This document shows positions 9,880-17,964 of a stretch of 64,000 bases of DNA, piece after piece (position 1 is the stretch's first letter; every line of letters starts with the position of its first letter). The DNA is from UBA5614 sp034678545 (GTDB taxonomy: Bacteria; Cloacimonadota; Cloacimonadia; Cloacimonadales; Cloacimonadaceae): assembly GCA_034678545.1 (NCBI GenBank), contig JAXDBS010000024.1, forward strand, positions 1 to 64,000, read 5' to 3'. The translations under genes and the position numbers were made by a program. The notes under the pieces are model-generated. The model was given only the letters and a program-made list of their open reading frames with translations, was not told the origin of the DNA and ran no database searches.

Positions 9880-9990
9880 GAATGGGGTGGACGGCTTGGC
9901 CGTTATTAAGACCGGGGACGCCATCCCGGCATCCGCCAAAGACAGACCTGGAGAGCCCAAGCGAAAGGTGGACTGGCTGGCGGTTAGCAA
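9880..9990 (+). promoter_or_regulatory. Structured 5' leader of the C25 peptidase gene, class not recognised
   Basis: A hairpin forms between CCGGGG (9912-9917) and CCCGG (9925-9929). A second set of nested helices pairs CCGCCA (9933-9938) with TGGCGG (9978-9983), CAG (9943-9945) with CTG (9973-9975) and ACCT (9946-9949) with AGGT (9966-9969). The segment lies between the promoter and the GAGGAG ribosome-binding site and has no open reading frame of note. I could not match it to a known riboswitch. With the two promoters it accounts for the 313-base gap between divergent genes. Confidence 0.35.
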
Positions 9991-10015
9991 CAAAATAATA
10001 TGGTGAGGAGATATT

Positions 10016-13000
10016 ATGTTTATGAGAAAATGGTTTATAGCTATTCTGACGCTGTTACCGCTGGTGCTTTTGGCCGATCTCAGCCTTGAGTTGCAGATCC
10101 CGGCCTGGCAGCCGGAGAGCCGTGAAACTGCCAATGTTCAGCCTCTGCTGATGCAGCCCGGCAATCCCGCTCTGCCGTTTTACCCGGTCAGGGTATTGAT
10201 CCCCATGGGTGAAAAGGTTGCCGGAGTTGAAGTTGTTTTGGAAAACAATTATCTGCTGAGAGAACAGATCAGCCTCGACTATGTTAGGAATCCGCAGCCT
10301 GCTTCCCAGGCAGGCCCAGACCTGACCGAGAAAAATCCCGCCGTATGGAACAGGGACGCTTTTTATCCATCTGCCGAATTTGAATACCTGGGCACCCAGA
10401 TGTGGAAAGGCTATCAGATTGCCTTGCTGAATGTCTATCCCTGGCGGTACAATCCCGTGTCCCAAAAGCTGGAATCAGCTGCCCGGGTGAGAGTCAACGT
10501 TTTCACCCAAAGGGATGAGGATCTCAGGCTTTCGCAGGGGCAAAGGGTTTTGAAGACCCCTGAGGCGGTTTCTGAACTGGGATTGTTTGTTGTTAACCCT
10601 GAGCAGTCAATGAGTTATGAGCATATGGACGGGCACCTTCCGGCGACGCGTTATATTGACCCGAACAACCCCAAAAAACTCATCATCATCACCTCCCAGG
10701 ACCGGGTGGATTGGTTTACCGCGTATGCGCAATGGAAAACCAGCCAGGGTATTCTCACCGGTGTTTTCACCATGGAGAGCATCCTGACCGACTACGCCGG
10801 CGTAGACAATCCCGCCAAAGTGCGCAGCTTCATCGAGGATGCCTATCTGACCTGGCTCGTATCAGACCACCCGCTTGAATATGTGATCCTGGCCGGTGAC
10901 GACGAAATAGTGCCTATTCGCGGAATGTATGTAAATGCAGAAGGCACCATCGACGACTGGATTCCGTCCGACCTTTACTACGGCTGCCTGGACGGCAACT
11001 GGAACGCGGACGGGGACGGCCTCTGGGGTGAATATCCGGTCGACCAGCCCGACTTGTATCCAGAAGTCCTGATAGGCAGGTTCCCGGCAGAATTGCAGAG
11101 CGAATTTCAGCACATAATGGACAAAACCATATACTACACTGACAATAATACTGCCAGCAACGGCATTGCTATCATGTTCGGAGAGCAATTAAACAATTCT
11201 CCTGTTACCTGGGGTGGTGATTACAAGGATGAAGTGGCTGACTTTATTCCTGTCGAATATGATATCGAGACTTATTACGAGAGGGATGGCACTTATTCTG
11301 CAAGCGTCGTGGTTAATGAGATCAACAGCGGAGCTGCCATCATGAATCATATGGGGCATGCCAACTATTATATACTGTTGGGGCAGTCCAACAGCACGGT
11401 GGAAGCCCTGACCAATACAGAATACGGTTTTCTGTATTCGCAGGGTTGTTACCCGGCCGCCTTTGACCAGGGCACCAGCGGGAATGACGAATCCATCGCG
11501 GAACACTTCGTCACCACTTCAGGTGGACTTTATGCTTTCATTGGCAACACCCGCTACGGTTGGTACATGCCCGGCAGCACTGACGGTCCCAGCCAGTATT
11601 TCGACCGCCAGTTCTTCAACGGCATGTTCCAGCAAAACCTCCCGCAGTTGGGCAAGGCGATGGAATACTCCCTGCTGCAGAACGCAAACAGCGCCATGCA
11701 GTCATCCGTCATGCTCTGGTGCTATTACGAGATCGTTTTGTTCGGCGATCCTTCTGTCTCTGTCAAACCACCCGACCCGACCCTGCCTACCTGCATCATC
11801 AATGCTCCTGCCGACGGTTCAGTGCATGATCTCAACAGCACGATAGCTGTCAGTGTTACTGCTGCAGACTCCGACGGTACGATCACAGGCGTGGCCTTTT
11901 ATATCAACGATGTTTTGCAATACACGGACGCCGCATCCCCCTATTCCTGGGATTGGAACACCGCAGGTTACAGCGGCGGAGCCTACAGCATAAAGGTCAT
12001 CGCGACCGATAATGATAACAAAACCGCCACCCGCGCTGTTTCTGTTTATCTCCTGGAACCTCCCGACGAAGGATTCGAAACAGGCAATTTCTCTCTCTTC
12101 GCCTGGGACAATTCCAGCACCGTGCCCTGGACCGTGCAAAGCTCTGAAATGTTCAGCGGCACCTACGCCGCCAAGTCCGGCGCCATCGGCGACCTGGACT
12201 CCACGGTGGTCAGCCTGAATATCAATGTTACCACTGCCGGGGACCTCAGTTTCTGGAAACAGGTATCCTCCGAATCAGGCTGGGATTACCTGCGTTTCTA
12301 CATCGACGGCGTAAAGCAGGATCAATGGGCCGGATCGGTCGCCTGGTCCTGGGACAGCTATCCCCTGGCAACCGGTTCCCACACCCTGCGCTGGACCTAT
12401 TACAAAGATGGCTCGGTCAGCAATGGTTCCGACTGCGCCTGGCTCGACCATATCATCTTCCCGCCTTTGGGAGCGTATTACGCGCCTCCGACCAATCTGG
12501 CGGCGGTGCCGGGCAACGCCGTAGTCAGCCTCAGCTGGCAGGCGCCCGGAGGCGGCACGGCCACGGGGTATAAAATTTACCGGGACAGCAGCCTGCTGGC
12601 CAGTACCACGCAATTGGCTTACAGCGATGCCGGCGTGGTCAATGAAACCACCTACAGCTATTACGTGACCGCCCTTTACGGAACGGAGGAATCCGGCCCG
12701 TCCAATACGGTGCAGGCAACCCCTTCCGCCAATCCCACCATCCAGATCGGCGCGGGGACTGCCACCGGCCAGAACCTTCCGGTCGAGCCTTGGTACGGCT
12801 ATACCTATTCCCAGTCCATTTACCTGCAGCCCGAAGTGAATATCCCCGGCGCTATCACCAAGCTCCAGTGGCAGTACAACGGCAATAGCGCCTGGACCGA
12901 CGCGATAGCGGTCTATATGGGACATACGTCCCTGGCCTCCTTCGCCTCCACCTCGAGCTGGATCCCGCTGTCCGGCCTGACCCAGGTTTACAGCGGCAAC

Positions 13001-14692
13001 CTGGCAGTTCCCGCCGCGCCCGGCTGGGTCGAGCTGACCCTGGATCCGCCCTTTGTTTATAACAACGCCGACAACCTGGTGATAGCGGTGGACGAAAACA
13101 CCTCCGGATATCACTTGAGCGGAGATGAGTTCTACTGCACGGCGGTTGCCGGGACCCGGAGCATAGTGTTTTACGATGACTACACAAATCCGGATCCGGC
13201 CTCGCCTCCGACTTCAGGCACCTTCCTCTATACAAAAAGCTATGCGCCTAACCTGAAGCTCACCCTGCAGCCCGGCGCCAGCGGCGCCTATATCAGCGTC
13301 AACCCCGCAGCTTTGGATTATGGCGACGTCGTGGTCGGGCAGACCGAAGTCAGGCAATTCTCCGTCAAGAATACCGGGAACGATGACCTGGACGGCACCA
13401 TCACAACGCCGACCGGCTACACCGTTGCCCTCGCGGCCCGTTCCGACCAGGCGGTTACCCGGGCGTCGGCTGCAACGCGCAACACGCTTGGCTTCAGCAT
13501 TGCCCCCGGCAACACCAATCTCTACGATCTGACCTTCGCTCCCGCTGCGGCGGCCGGGTATAACGGCGATGTCGTCATCAGCAGCGATGCCTTGAACTAC
13601 CCCACCTTCAATCTCACCGTGGCCGGAGCCGGCTACATCCCGCCCACCATTTCCATCGACGACCACTCCATGTACGCCTCGCTTTTGATCGACGAGGAAG
13701 GCACGGATGATTTCACCATCACCAACAGCGGAACCCAGTCCCTGACCTACAGCCTGGAGGTTGCCGAATTGCGCTATTACGGCCAGGGTGACGCCTTTGC
13801 GGCCAGGCCTGAAAACTCAGGCCGCAGCATTGCAGGCAGCACCCTTACCCTGGATGCTGCGGATTATGTTCCCGGCAGCACGGTGGACTGGACCTTCACG
13901 GTTTATAATGCCAGCACGGACAATGAATGGCTGGAAGACATCTATGTCACCTTCCCGGCCGGCGTCACCGTCAACAGCGCCACCAATTTCACCATTGCCG
14001 GCGAGACCCGCTACCTGGCGCCCGACCAGACCAGCGGCAGCGGTATCACCATCAACTGGTATGACGCGGCCGGCGGCTTCTATGGCGTTATCTATCCTGA
14101 TGAAACCGCCACCGCCACGGTCAATGTGACCATCGGCTCCGGCGTCAGCGGTTCCATCTCCCTGCCCTACCAGATCGACGGCGATATCTGGGGCTCTGAA
14201 CCGCACACCCTGACCGGCACGCTCACCCTGCCGCAGTCGATCGATCCCATCGACTGGCTGGAGGTTCTGCCTCCCAACGGCAGCGTCCCGGCAACCCAAA
14301 GCGAAAACGTGACCGTGTATTTCTCCGCCATCGGCAAGCTGCCTGGCACCTACGAGGCCGTCATCACAGTGAATTCAAACGATCCCGTCACTCCCGCGGA
14401 CGAGGTGACCGTCACCATGGTGGTCAACGGCATCCTGGAACTGGATGCGCCTGTGGTCACGATCAGCGGCATCACGGGCGGCGTCAGGCTGGACTGGGCC
14501 GCGGTGGAAAACGCCACCGCCTACGAGATCTACAGCTCGACCGAGCCTTACAGCGCTTTCGCCCTCCTGGGTTCAACCTCCGACCTGTATTACGAGATCA
14601 CGGATGTTATCGCCAGGGAGTTCTTCTACGTCACGGCAGTGAACGAACCCGCCCGGGCAGTGTCCAAACCGTCAACCATATTGAATAAGTAA
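10016..14692 (+). CDS. Secreted C25 (gingipain-type) cysteine peptidase with long modular C-terminus
   Basis: This 1558-residue protein has a signal peptide (to about residue 19) and a propeptide to about 200. The C25 domain begins near KKLIIITSQDRVDWF and continues through YVILAGDDEIVPIRG and YPEVLIGRFPAE. The catalytic pair is visible as His448 in NHMGHANY and Cys478 in YSQGCYPAAF. After about residue 590 come an Ig-like domain, an EGFETGNF jelly-roll, an Fn3 domain, a beta-rich domain and a choice-of-anchor-D-type domain, all closely matching the subtilase at 992. A DUF11-like insert (YVPGSTVDWTFTVYN) is unique to this protein. The last 80 residues (GGVRLDWAAVENATAYEIYS) again match the subtilase. 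GAGGAG five bases upstream supports this start. It is probably a surface or secreted peptidase; its specificity cannot be read from sequence. Confidence 0.9.
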   Translation: MFMRKWFIAILTLLPLVLLADLSLELQIPAWQPESRETANVQPLLMQPGNPALPFYPVRVLIPMGEKVAGVEVVLENNYLLREQISLDYVRNPQPASQAGPDLTEKNPAVWNRDAFYPSAEFEYLGTQMWKGYQIALLNVYPWRYNPVSQKLESAARVRVNVFTQRDEDLRLSQGQRVLKTPEAVSELGLFVVNPEQSMSYEHMDGHLPATRYIDPNNPKKLIIITSQDRVDWFTAYAQWKTSQGILTGVFTMESILTDYAGVDNPAKVRSFIEDAYLTWLVSDHPLEYVILAGDDEIVPIRGMYVNAEGTIDDWIPSDLYYGCLDGNWNADGDGLWGEYPVDQPDLYPEVLIGRFPAELQSEFQHIMDKTIYYTDNNTASNGIAIMFGEQLNNSPVTWGGDYKDEVADFIPVEYDIETYYERDGTYSASVVVNEINSGAAIMNHMGHANYYILLGQSNSTVEALTNTEYGFLYSQGCYPAAFDQGTSGNDESIAEHFVTTSGGLYAFIGNTRYGWYMPGSTDGPSQYFDRQFFNGMFQQNLPQLGKAMEYSLLQNANSAMQSSVMLWCYYEIVLFGDPSVSVKPPDPTLPTCIINAPADGSVHDLNSTIAVSVTAADSDGTITGVAFYINDVLQYTDAASPYSWDWNTAGYSGGAYSIKVIATDNDNKTATRAVSVYLLEPPDEGFETGNFSLFAWDNSSTVPWTVQSSEMFSGTYAAKSGAIGDLDSTVVSLNINVTTAGDLSFWKQVSSESGWDYLRFYIDGVKQDQWAGSVAWSWDSYPLATGSHTLRWTYYKDGSVSNGSDCAWLDHIIFPPLGAYYAPPTNLAAVPGNAVVSLSWQAPGGGTATGYKIYRDSSLLASTTQLAYSDAGVVNETTYSYYVTALYGTEESGPSNTVQATPSANPTIQIGAGTATGQNLPVEPWYGYTYSQSIYLQPEVNIPGAITKLQWQYNGNSAWTDAIAVYMGHTSLASFASTSSWIPLSGLTQVYSGNLAVPAAPGWVELTLDPPFVYNNADNLVIAVDENTSGYHLSGDEFYCTAVAGTRSIVFYDDYTNPDPASPPTSGTFLYTKSYAPNLKLTLQPGASGAYISVNPAALDYGDVVVGQTEVRQFSVKNTGNDDLDGTITTPTGYTVALAARSDQAVTRASAATRNTLGFSIAPGNTNLYDLTFAPAAAAGYNGDVVISSDALNYPTFNLTVAGAGYIPPTISIDDHSMYASLLIDEEGTDDFTITNSGTQSLTYSLEVAELRYYGQGDAFAARPENSGRSIAGSTLTLDAADYVPGSTVDWTFTVYNASTDNEWLEDIYVTFPAGVTVNSATNFTIAGETRYLAPDQTSGSGITINWYDAAGGFYGVIYPDETATATVNVTIGSGVSGSISLPYQIDGDIWGSEPHTLTGTLTLPQSIDPIDWLEVLPPNGSVPATQSENVTVYFSAIGKLPGTYEAVITVNSNDPVTPADEVTVTMVVNGILELDAPVVTISGITGGVRLDWAAVENATAYEIYSSTEPYSAFALLGSTSDLYYEITDVIAREFFYVTAVNEPARAVSKPSTILNK

Positions 14693-14710
14693 CAATCCCA
14701 GCAGCCCTTA

Positions 14711-14744
14711 CTCTCCCGGCCCCGAGCCGGGAGAGTTTTTTTTT
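14711..14744 (+). terminator. Rho-independent terminator of the C25 peptidase gene
   Basis: CTCTCCCGGC and GCCGGGAGAG form a perfect 10-base-pair stem with loop CCCGA, followed by nine T residues, 18 bases after the stop codon. Confidence 0.95.
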
Positions 14745-14756
14745 GCTCTGATAATT

Positions 14757-15009
14757 AGTCCGCCAGGCCGCAGAATGTAACCTGGCTCGTCACTACCGGG
14801 GCAGGATGACGATAAGCGGAGAGTCCGCCAGGACGACACAGTGTAACCCGGCACGTGAGTGCCGGGTATTCCGGCAAATTAGAAAAGAGTCCGTAAGGAC
14901 GACACATCCTATTTGATGCTTGTCATGTGTTGTCCTCCGGACCTACATCTTTTCAGGCTCACAATCCCGGCTCTCACGAGCCGGGTTACAGCGTTTCGTC
15001 CTCCGGACT
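14757..15009 (+). repeat. Cluster of about five short palindromic interspersed repeats
   Basis: The unit resembles AGTCCGNNAGGACGACAC, a short spacer, then TGTAACCCGGC and GCCGGGT, the last two able to pair. Forward copies start at 14757 (degenerate), 14821 (fullest, to 14867) and 14887 (first half only). Inverted copies lie at 14926-14942 and about 14961-15009. Copies at 14887 and 14926 face each other and can form a long hairpin. The array is non-coding and resembles REP-type elements. 15010-15114 shows nothing recognisable. Confidence 0.8.
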
Positions 15010-15114
15010 GGGTTTAACCAAAACTTCAGCAGGCTGCGCTTTACGAACTTGCCTCCCGGCATTCCAACCCCTTGTTATCATGATATTTCAACATTTTAAC
15101 GCCCCGTGCGCCCC

Positions 15115-15198
15115 CTGCTTTGCCCTTGCTGGCATTACTTACCCATTACGGACAAAGTCCGTATTGGGTCCGTAATGGGTCCGTAGTGCAAGCAAGGG
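15115..15198 (+). repeat. Dispersed palindromic repeat, copy A
   Basis: It begins CTGCTTTGCCCTTGCTGG and its core is CCCATTACGGAC, a short loop, then GTCCGTATTGGGTCCGTAATGGG in effect (15141-15180), ending GTAGTGCAAGCAAGGG. Related copies occur at 31544-31626 (same strand) and 60847-60927 (opposite strand). The core can fold into a long hairpin. No coding function is seen. 15199-15335 holds nothing further that I recognise. Confidence 0.85.
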
Positions 15199-15335
15199 AG
15201 ACAGGGCTATCAAATTACAAATAAGTAATTTATATGATTACAAAAAATGGCATAATATGACTGGGGATGGGCGGTAGGATCGGGGATTGAGACAAAGCAG
15301 CCCCGGGGGAGCACAGGCCTCGCAATATCAGTAAG

Positions 15336-16835
15336 TTACTTCTTATTGCCAGGGGCTTTGTCCGGAACAGAGCAGAGTTCGCTGACCTGCTTGTAGAGTT
15401 TCTGCAAGTCCTGGTTATAGATCTGGTTCTGGTTGGATTTTCCTTTGTATTGCCATTCCGGCGAGAGCTTTTGCAGCGCGTGTTCCAGTTGCCAGACATG
15501 CGAGAAGGACTTGCCGTCCAGTAGGGTCAGGGCGCTGCGGCGGGCCGGAGTCAAGAGGGCGGGTTCCAGTTTGGTGATTAACGAATCGGCATCGACCTTC
15601 ATGCTTTTCACTTGCGTGACTTCGCTCAGGATCAGCTTTTGGTCGCGGGTGAGTTCTTCGATCCCGTCCAGATTTTTATATAATTCGCGGGCTGACTCAT
15701 AGCGGCGTCCGTTCAACTCCGAAAGCAGGCTGAGGTCGATGCCCCTGTTTTCCAGCTCTTCCATTTCGGCTTTGTAAAAGGTGTAGGTGATGGGGCTGAC
15801 CACGGGTTGTTCAAAGACGTTCTGGACGATGAAGAGCATGACGAAGGTGAGCAGGCAGGCCAGCAGCGGCGCGGACAGCCAGCCCAGGGAGATCTTGCCC
15901 ATGACTCCGAAGTTGATGTTGCGGCCTCCCTTGGTGAGCCCGATGCCGATCACGGCTCCGATCACGGCTTGGGAGGAGGAGATCGGCACGAGGGGAATGG
16001 TCGGCAGGTGCAGATTGATAAGCAGCTGCTGCAGGCCCCGTGATCCGAACAGGTAGAGGACGATGGATTCGGACAGGACCACGATCAGCCCCGTGAGTGG
16101 CGAGAGCTTGTAAAGGTCTTCCCCGACGGTGCTCATCACTTTTTTGGAATAGGTGTAGATGCCGGCGGCGATGGAAACCGCCCCCCAAAAGTATAGCTGC
16201 TGCAGCCCGGTGACAGTGAAGGAAGGGAAGAGCTGGATGTCCCGGAAAGGGGAGATGGAGACGAAGATGCCCACCACGTTGGCAATGTTGTTGGCGCCCA
16301 GGCTGTAGGCCCCGAAAGCACCGATGATGATCAGGCCCCAGCGGTTGTAGATGTCCAAGTGGAGCAGGTGCAGGTGGCTGCGGTTCAGGATCCTGCGGAA
16401 GAGGTGAAACAGGCAGAAGGCGATGGCTGCCGCCAAAACCGGCGCCACAAACCAGCTGAGGACAATGTTGAGCAGGGACTTGTAATCAGTAAGCATGCCG
16501 GCGAACAGGTTCCAGCCGATGATAGCGCCCACGATGGCCTGGGAGGTGGAGACGGGCAGCTTGATTTTGGTCATCAGGGCGATGGCGATGGCAGTGGCCA
16601 GGGCGGCGGTGAAAGCTCCGGCCGCGGCGTTGACAGAGCCCAACCGGTTCAGGGTGGCGGAACCTCCGCTGCCTTCCGCCACAGCGCCCAGGATGACGAA
16701 CAGGCTGGCGATCAGCGCAGCGTACCTGAATTTCATCATCTTGGTCTGGACGGCCGCGCCAAAGATATTGCCGTGGTGGTTGGCACCCAGGGACCAGCCT
16801 AAAAACAAGCCGCTGGTCAGAAACAGAAATCCCAT
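15336..16835 (-). CDS. PiT/PHO4-family inorganic phosphate transporter
   Basis: This 499-residue polytopic membrane protein belongs to the PiT family, which couples phosphate uptake to cations. The inverted-repeat hallmarks are seen: PVSTSQAIVGAIIG in the first half, GANNIANVVG opening the second, and PISSSQAVIGAVIG later. The first-half signature, usually GAND-x-ANA, reads GANHHGNIFGAA, so the conserved Asp is replaced by His. After the last membrane segment there is a ~150-residue, charged, probably helical cytosolic tail starting near YTFYKAEMEELENRG. It lies downstream of the truncated DUF486 gene and the HAD gene on the same strand, probably in one transcript. The family is secure; the substrate is inferred. 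Confidence 0.88.
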   Translation of the reverse strand: MGFLFLTSGLFLGWSLGANHHGNIFGAAVQTKMMKFRYAALIASLFVILGAVAEGSGGSATLNRLGSVNAAAGAFTAALATAIAIALMTKIKLPVSTSQAIVGAIIGWNLFAGMLTDYKSLLNIVLSWFVAPVLAAAIAFCLFHLFRRILNRSHLHLLHLDIYNRWGLIIIGAFGAYSLGANNIANVVGIFVSISPFRDIQLFPSFTVTGLQQLYFWGAVSIAAGIYTYSKKVMSTVGEDLYKLSPLTGLIVVLSESIVLYLFGSRGLQQLLINLHLPTIPLVPISSSQAVIGAVIGIGLTKGGRNINFGVMGKISLGWLSAPLLACLLTFVMLFIVQNVFEQPVVSPITYTFYKAEMEELENRGIDLSLLSELNGRRYESARELYKNLDGIEELTRDQKLILSEVTQVKSMKVDADSLITKLEPALLTPARRSALTLLDGKSFSHVWQLEHALQKLSPEWQYKGKSNQNQIYNQDLQKLYKQVSELCSVPDKAPGNKK

Positions 16836-16892
16836 GCGCTACCTTACTGTCCTTGAAATCATCAAACCAAGCAAGGCGTGTACCGCTTTCCG

Positions 16893-17081
16893 TCAAGTGT
16901 TACTTGTTCCAAACACTCTGCCGATGCGGTTGGCGGTCACCTGGAAACAGTATTCCAGAAAGGCGATCAGCCAGCTGACCAGGATTGCGGGGAACAGCGG
17001 TGCGTTGCGGTGTTTGAGATGCCCGAACCAGGCAAAGGTCATGCACACATTGGAGCAGAGCAGCAGAACGATTGTCTTCAT
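16893..17081 (-). pseudogene. Truncated DUF486/DMT-family small membrane protein
   Basis: The 62 residues begin MKTIVLLLCSNVCMTFAWFG and continue through WLIAFLEYCFQVTANRIG, a clear match to the N-terminal half of DUF486 (PF04342) proteins, normally about 110 residues. The match stops after NRIG, where the frame reads VFGTSNT and a stop. No reading frame in the next 57 bases, up to the transporter start, restores the missing C-terminal helices. It is probably a deletion remnant, although a short membrane peptide could still be made. It starts ten bases after the HAD stop codon. Confidence 0.7.
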
Positions 17082-17090
17082 TAGAATTTC

Positions 17091-17927
17091 TCACTTGCCA
17101 AATTGATCGAGCCAGAGGCTGACGGCTTCCGCGAAGCCGCCGTCATCGTGGGCGGAGACAACTTTGTGGGACCTTCTCAGTTCGAGGGGGGCGTTGGAAG
17201 TAACATAAGAGTGGGGCGTCAGCCTGAGCATGTCGAGGTCGTTGAAGTCGTTGCCGACCACCATGAGCTGCCCGGCGGGGAACCCAAAGAGGTCCAGCAG
17301 GTACTGGACGGCGCTGCCCTTTGACACTTCGGGTGAAAAGATCTCCAGCCAGAGCGACCTGTGGTCGAAGGGGGAGGTGGTGCGGATTACGCGCAGGTTT
17401 TTAAACAGTTTGACCAGTTTGTAATAAAGGGCTTCGTCCTGTTCCTGGGCGATGACCAGAAGCTGCGTCGCTTCTTCCCAAGGCAGGGGAAAGCGTCGGT
17501 TCCAGAAGCGCCCGAACTCCTGATAGACACCCAGGCGGCGGTTGAAATCCGGCAGGCCCCTGGCCTCCACGGCTATGAACAAGTGGTTGTCCGGAATGGG
17601 CGCGTGCAGGAAAAAATCCTCCTTCAGGCTGAGCAGTGTCTTGAAAGCGGATAACGCCTCCTCTTTGCTCAGCAGACGGGCCAGCATGATCTGTTGGGTC
17701 CGCCAGTTCATGATGCCGGCACCGGTGGAGAAGATCACGTAGTCAAAGGGGGCGTCGGTGGAGAGGACTTTTTTGAGCGAGTAGAGGGAGCGGCCGGTGG
17801 CGGCCACACGGCAGACACTTTGCCCGCCCAGACTGCAAAGGGCCGCCAAGTTGGCGGGGGCTATCCTGTGTTCCGAGTTCAGGAGCGTACCATCCAGATC
17901 AGTAACACAGACGCGGGTGTATTTCAT
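17091..17927 (-). CDS. HAD-superfamily hydrolase, Cof type
   Basis: About 278 residues. Motif I is VTDLDGTLLNS (nucleophile Asp10, acid/base Asp12), motif II is AATGRS and motif IV is VVGNDFNDLDML, with a Cof-type C2 cap between. Family members are cytosolic, Mg-dependent phosphatases, often acting on sugar or cofactor phosphates. The ATG at 17927 has AAGG eight bases upstream; a TTG at 17945 in the same frame is less likely. The neighbouring pyridoxamine-kinase-like gene ends about 40 bases upstream, so a cofactor-phosphate substrate is possible but unproven. Confidence 0.88.
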   Translation of the reverse strand: MKYTRVCVTDLDGTLLNSEHRIAPANLAALCSLGGQSVCRVAATGRSLYSLKKVLSTDAPFDYVIFSTGAGIMNWRTQQIMLARLLSKEEALSAFKTLLSLKEDFFLHAPIPDNHLFIAVEARGLPDFNRRLGVYQEFGRFWNRRFPLPWEEATQLLVIAQEQDEALYYKLVKLFKNLRVIRTTSPFDHRSLWLEIFSPEVSKGSAVQYLLDLFGFPAGQLMVVGNDFNDLDMLRLTPHSYVTSNAPLELRRSHKVVSAHDDGGFAEAVSLWLDQFGK

Positions 17928-17964
17928 CTGGTCGGCCTTGACCAAAGGTATAAGTTGCTCATGC

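Noticed and set aside
12275..13114. 279-codon minus-strand frame inside the C25 peptidase gene
   Set aside because: A similar frame occurs at the matching place in the subtilase, so it is a shadow of the shared cassette rather than a gene.
15121..15180. Possible CRISPR or tandem-repeat array in the repeat region
   Set aside because: The repeated GTCCGTA words are arms of one palindrome, not equal-length repeats with unique spacers, and no cas genes are present.
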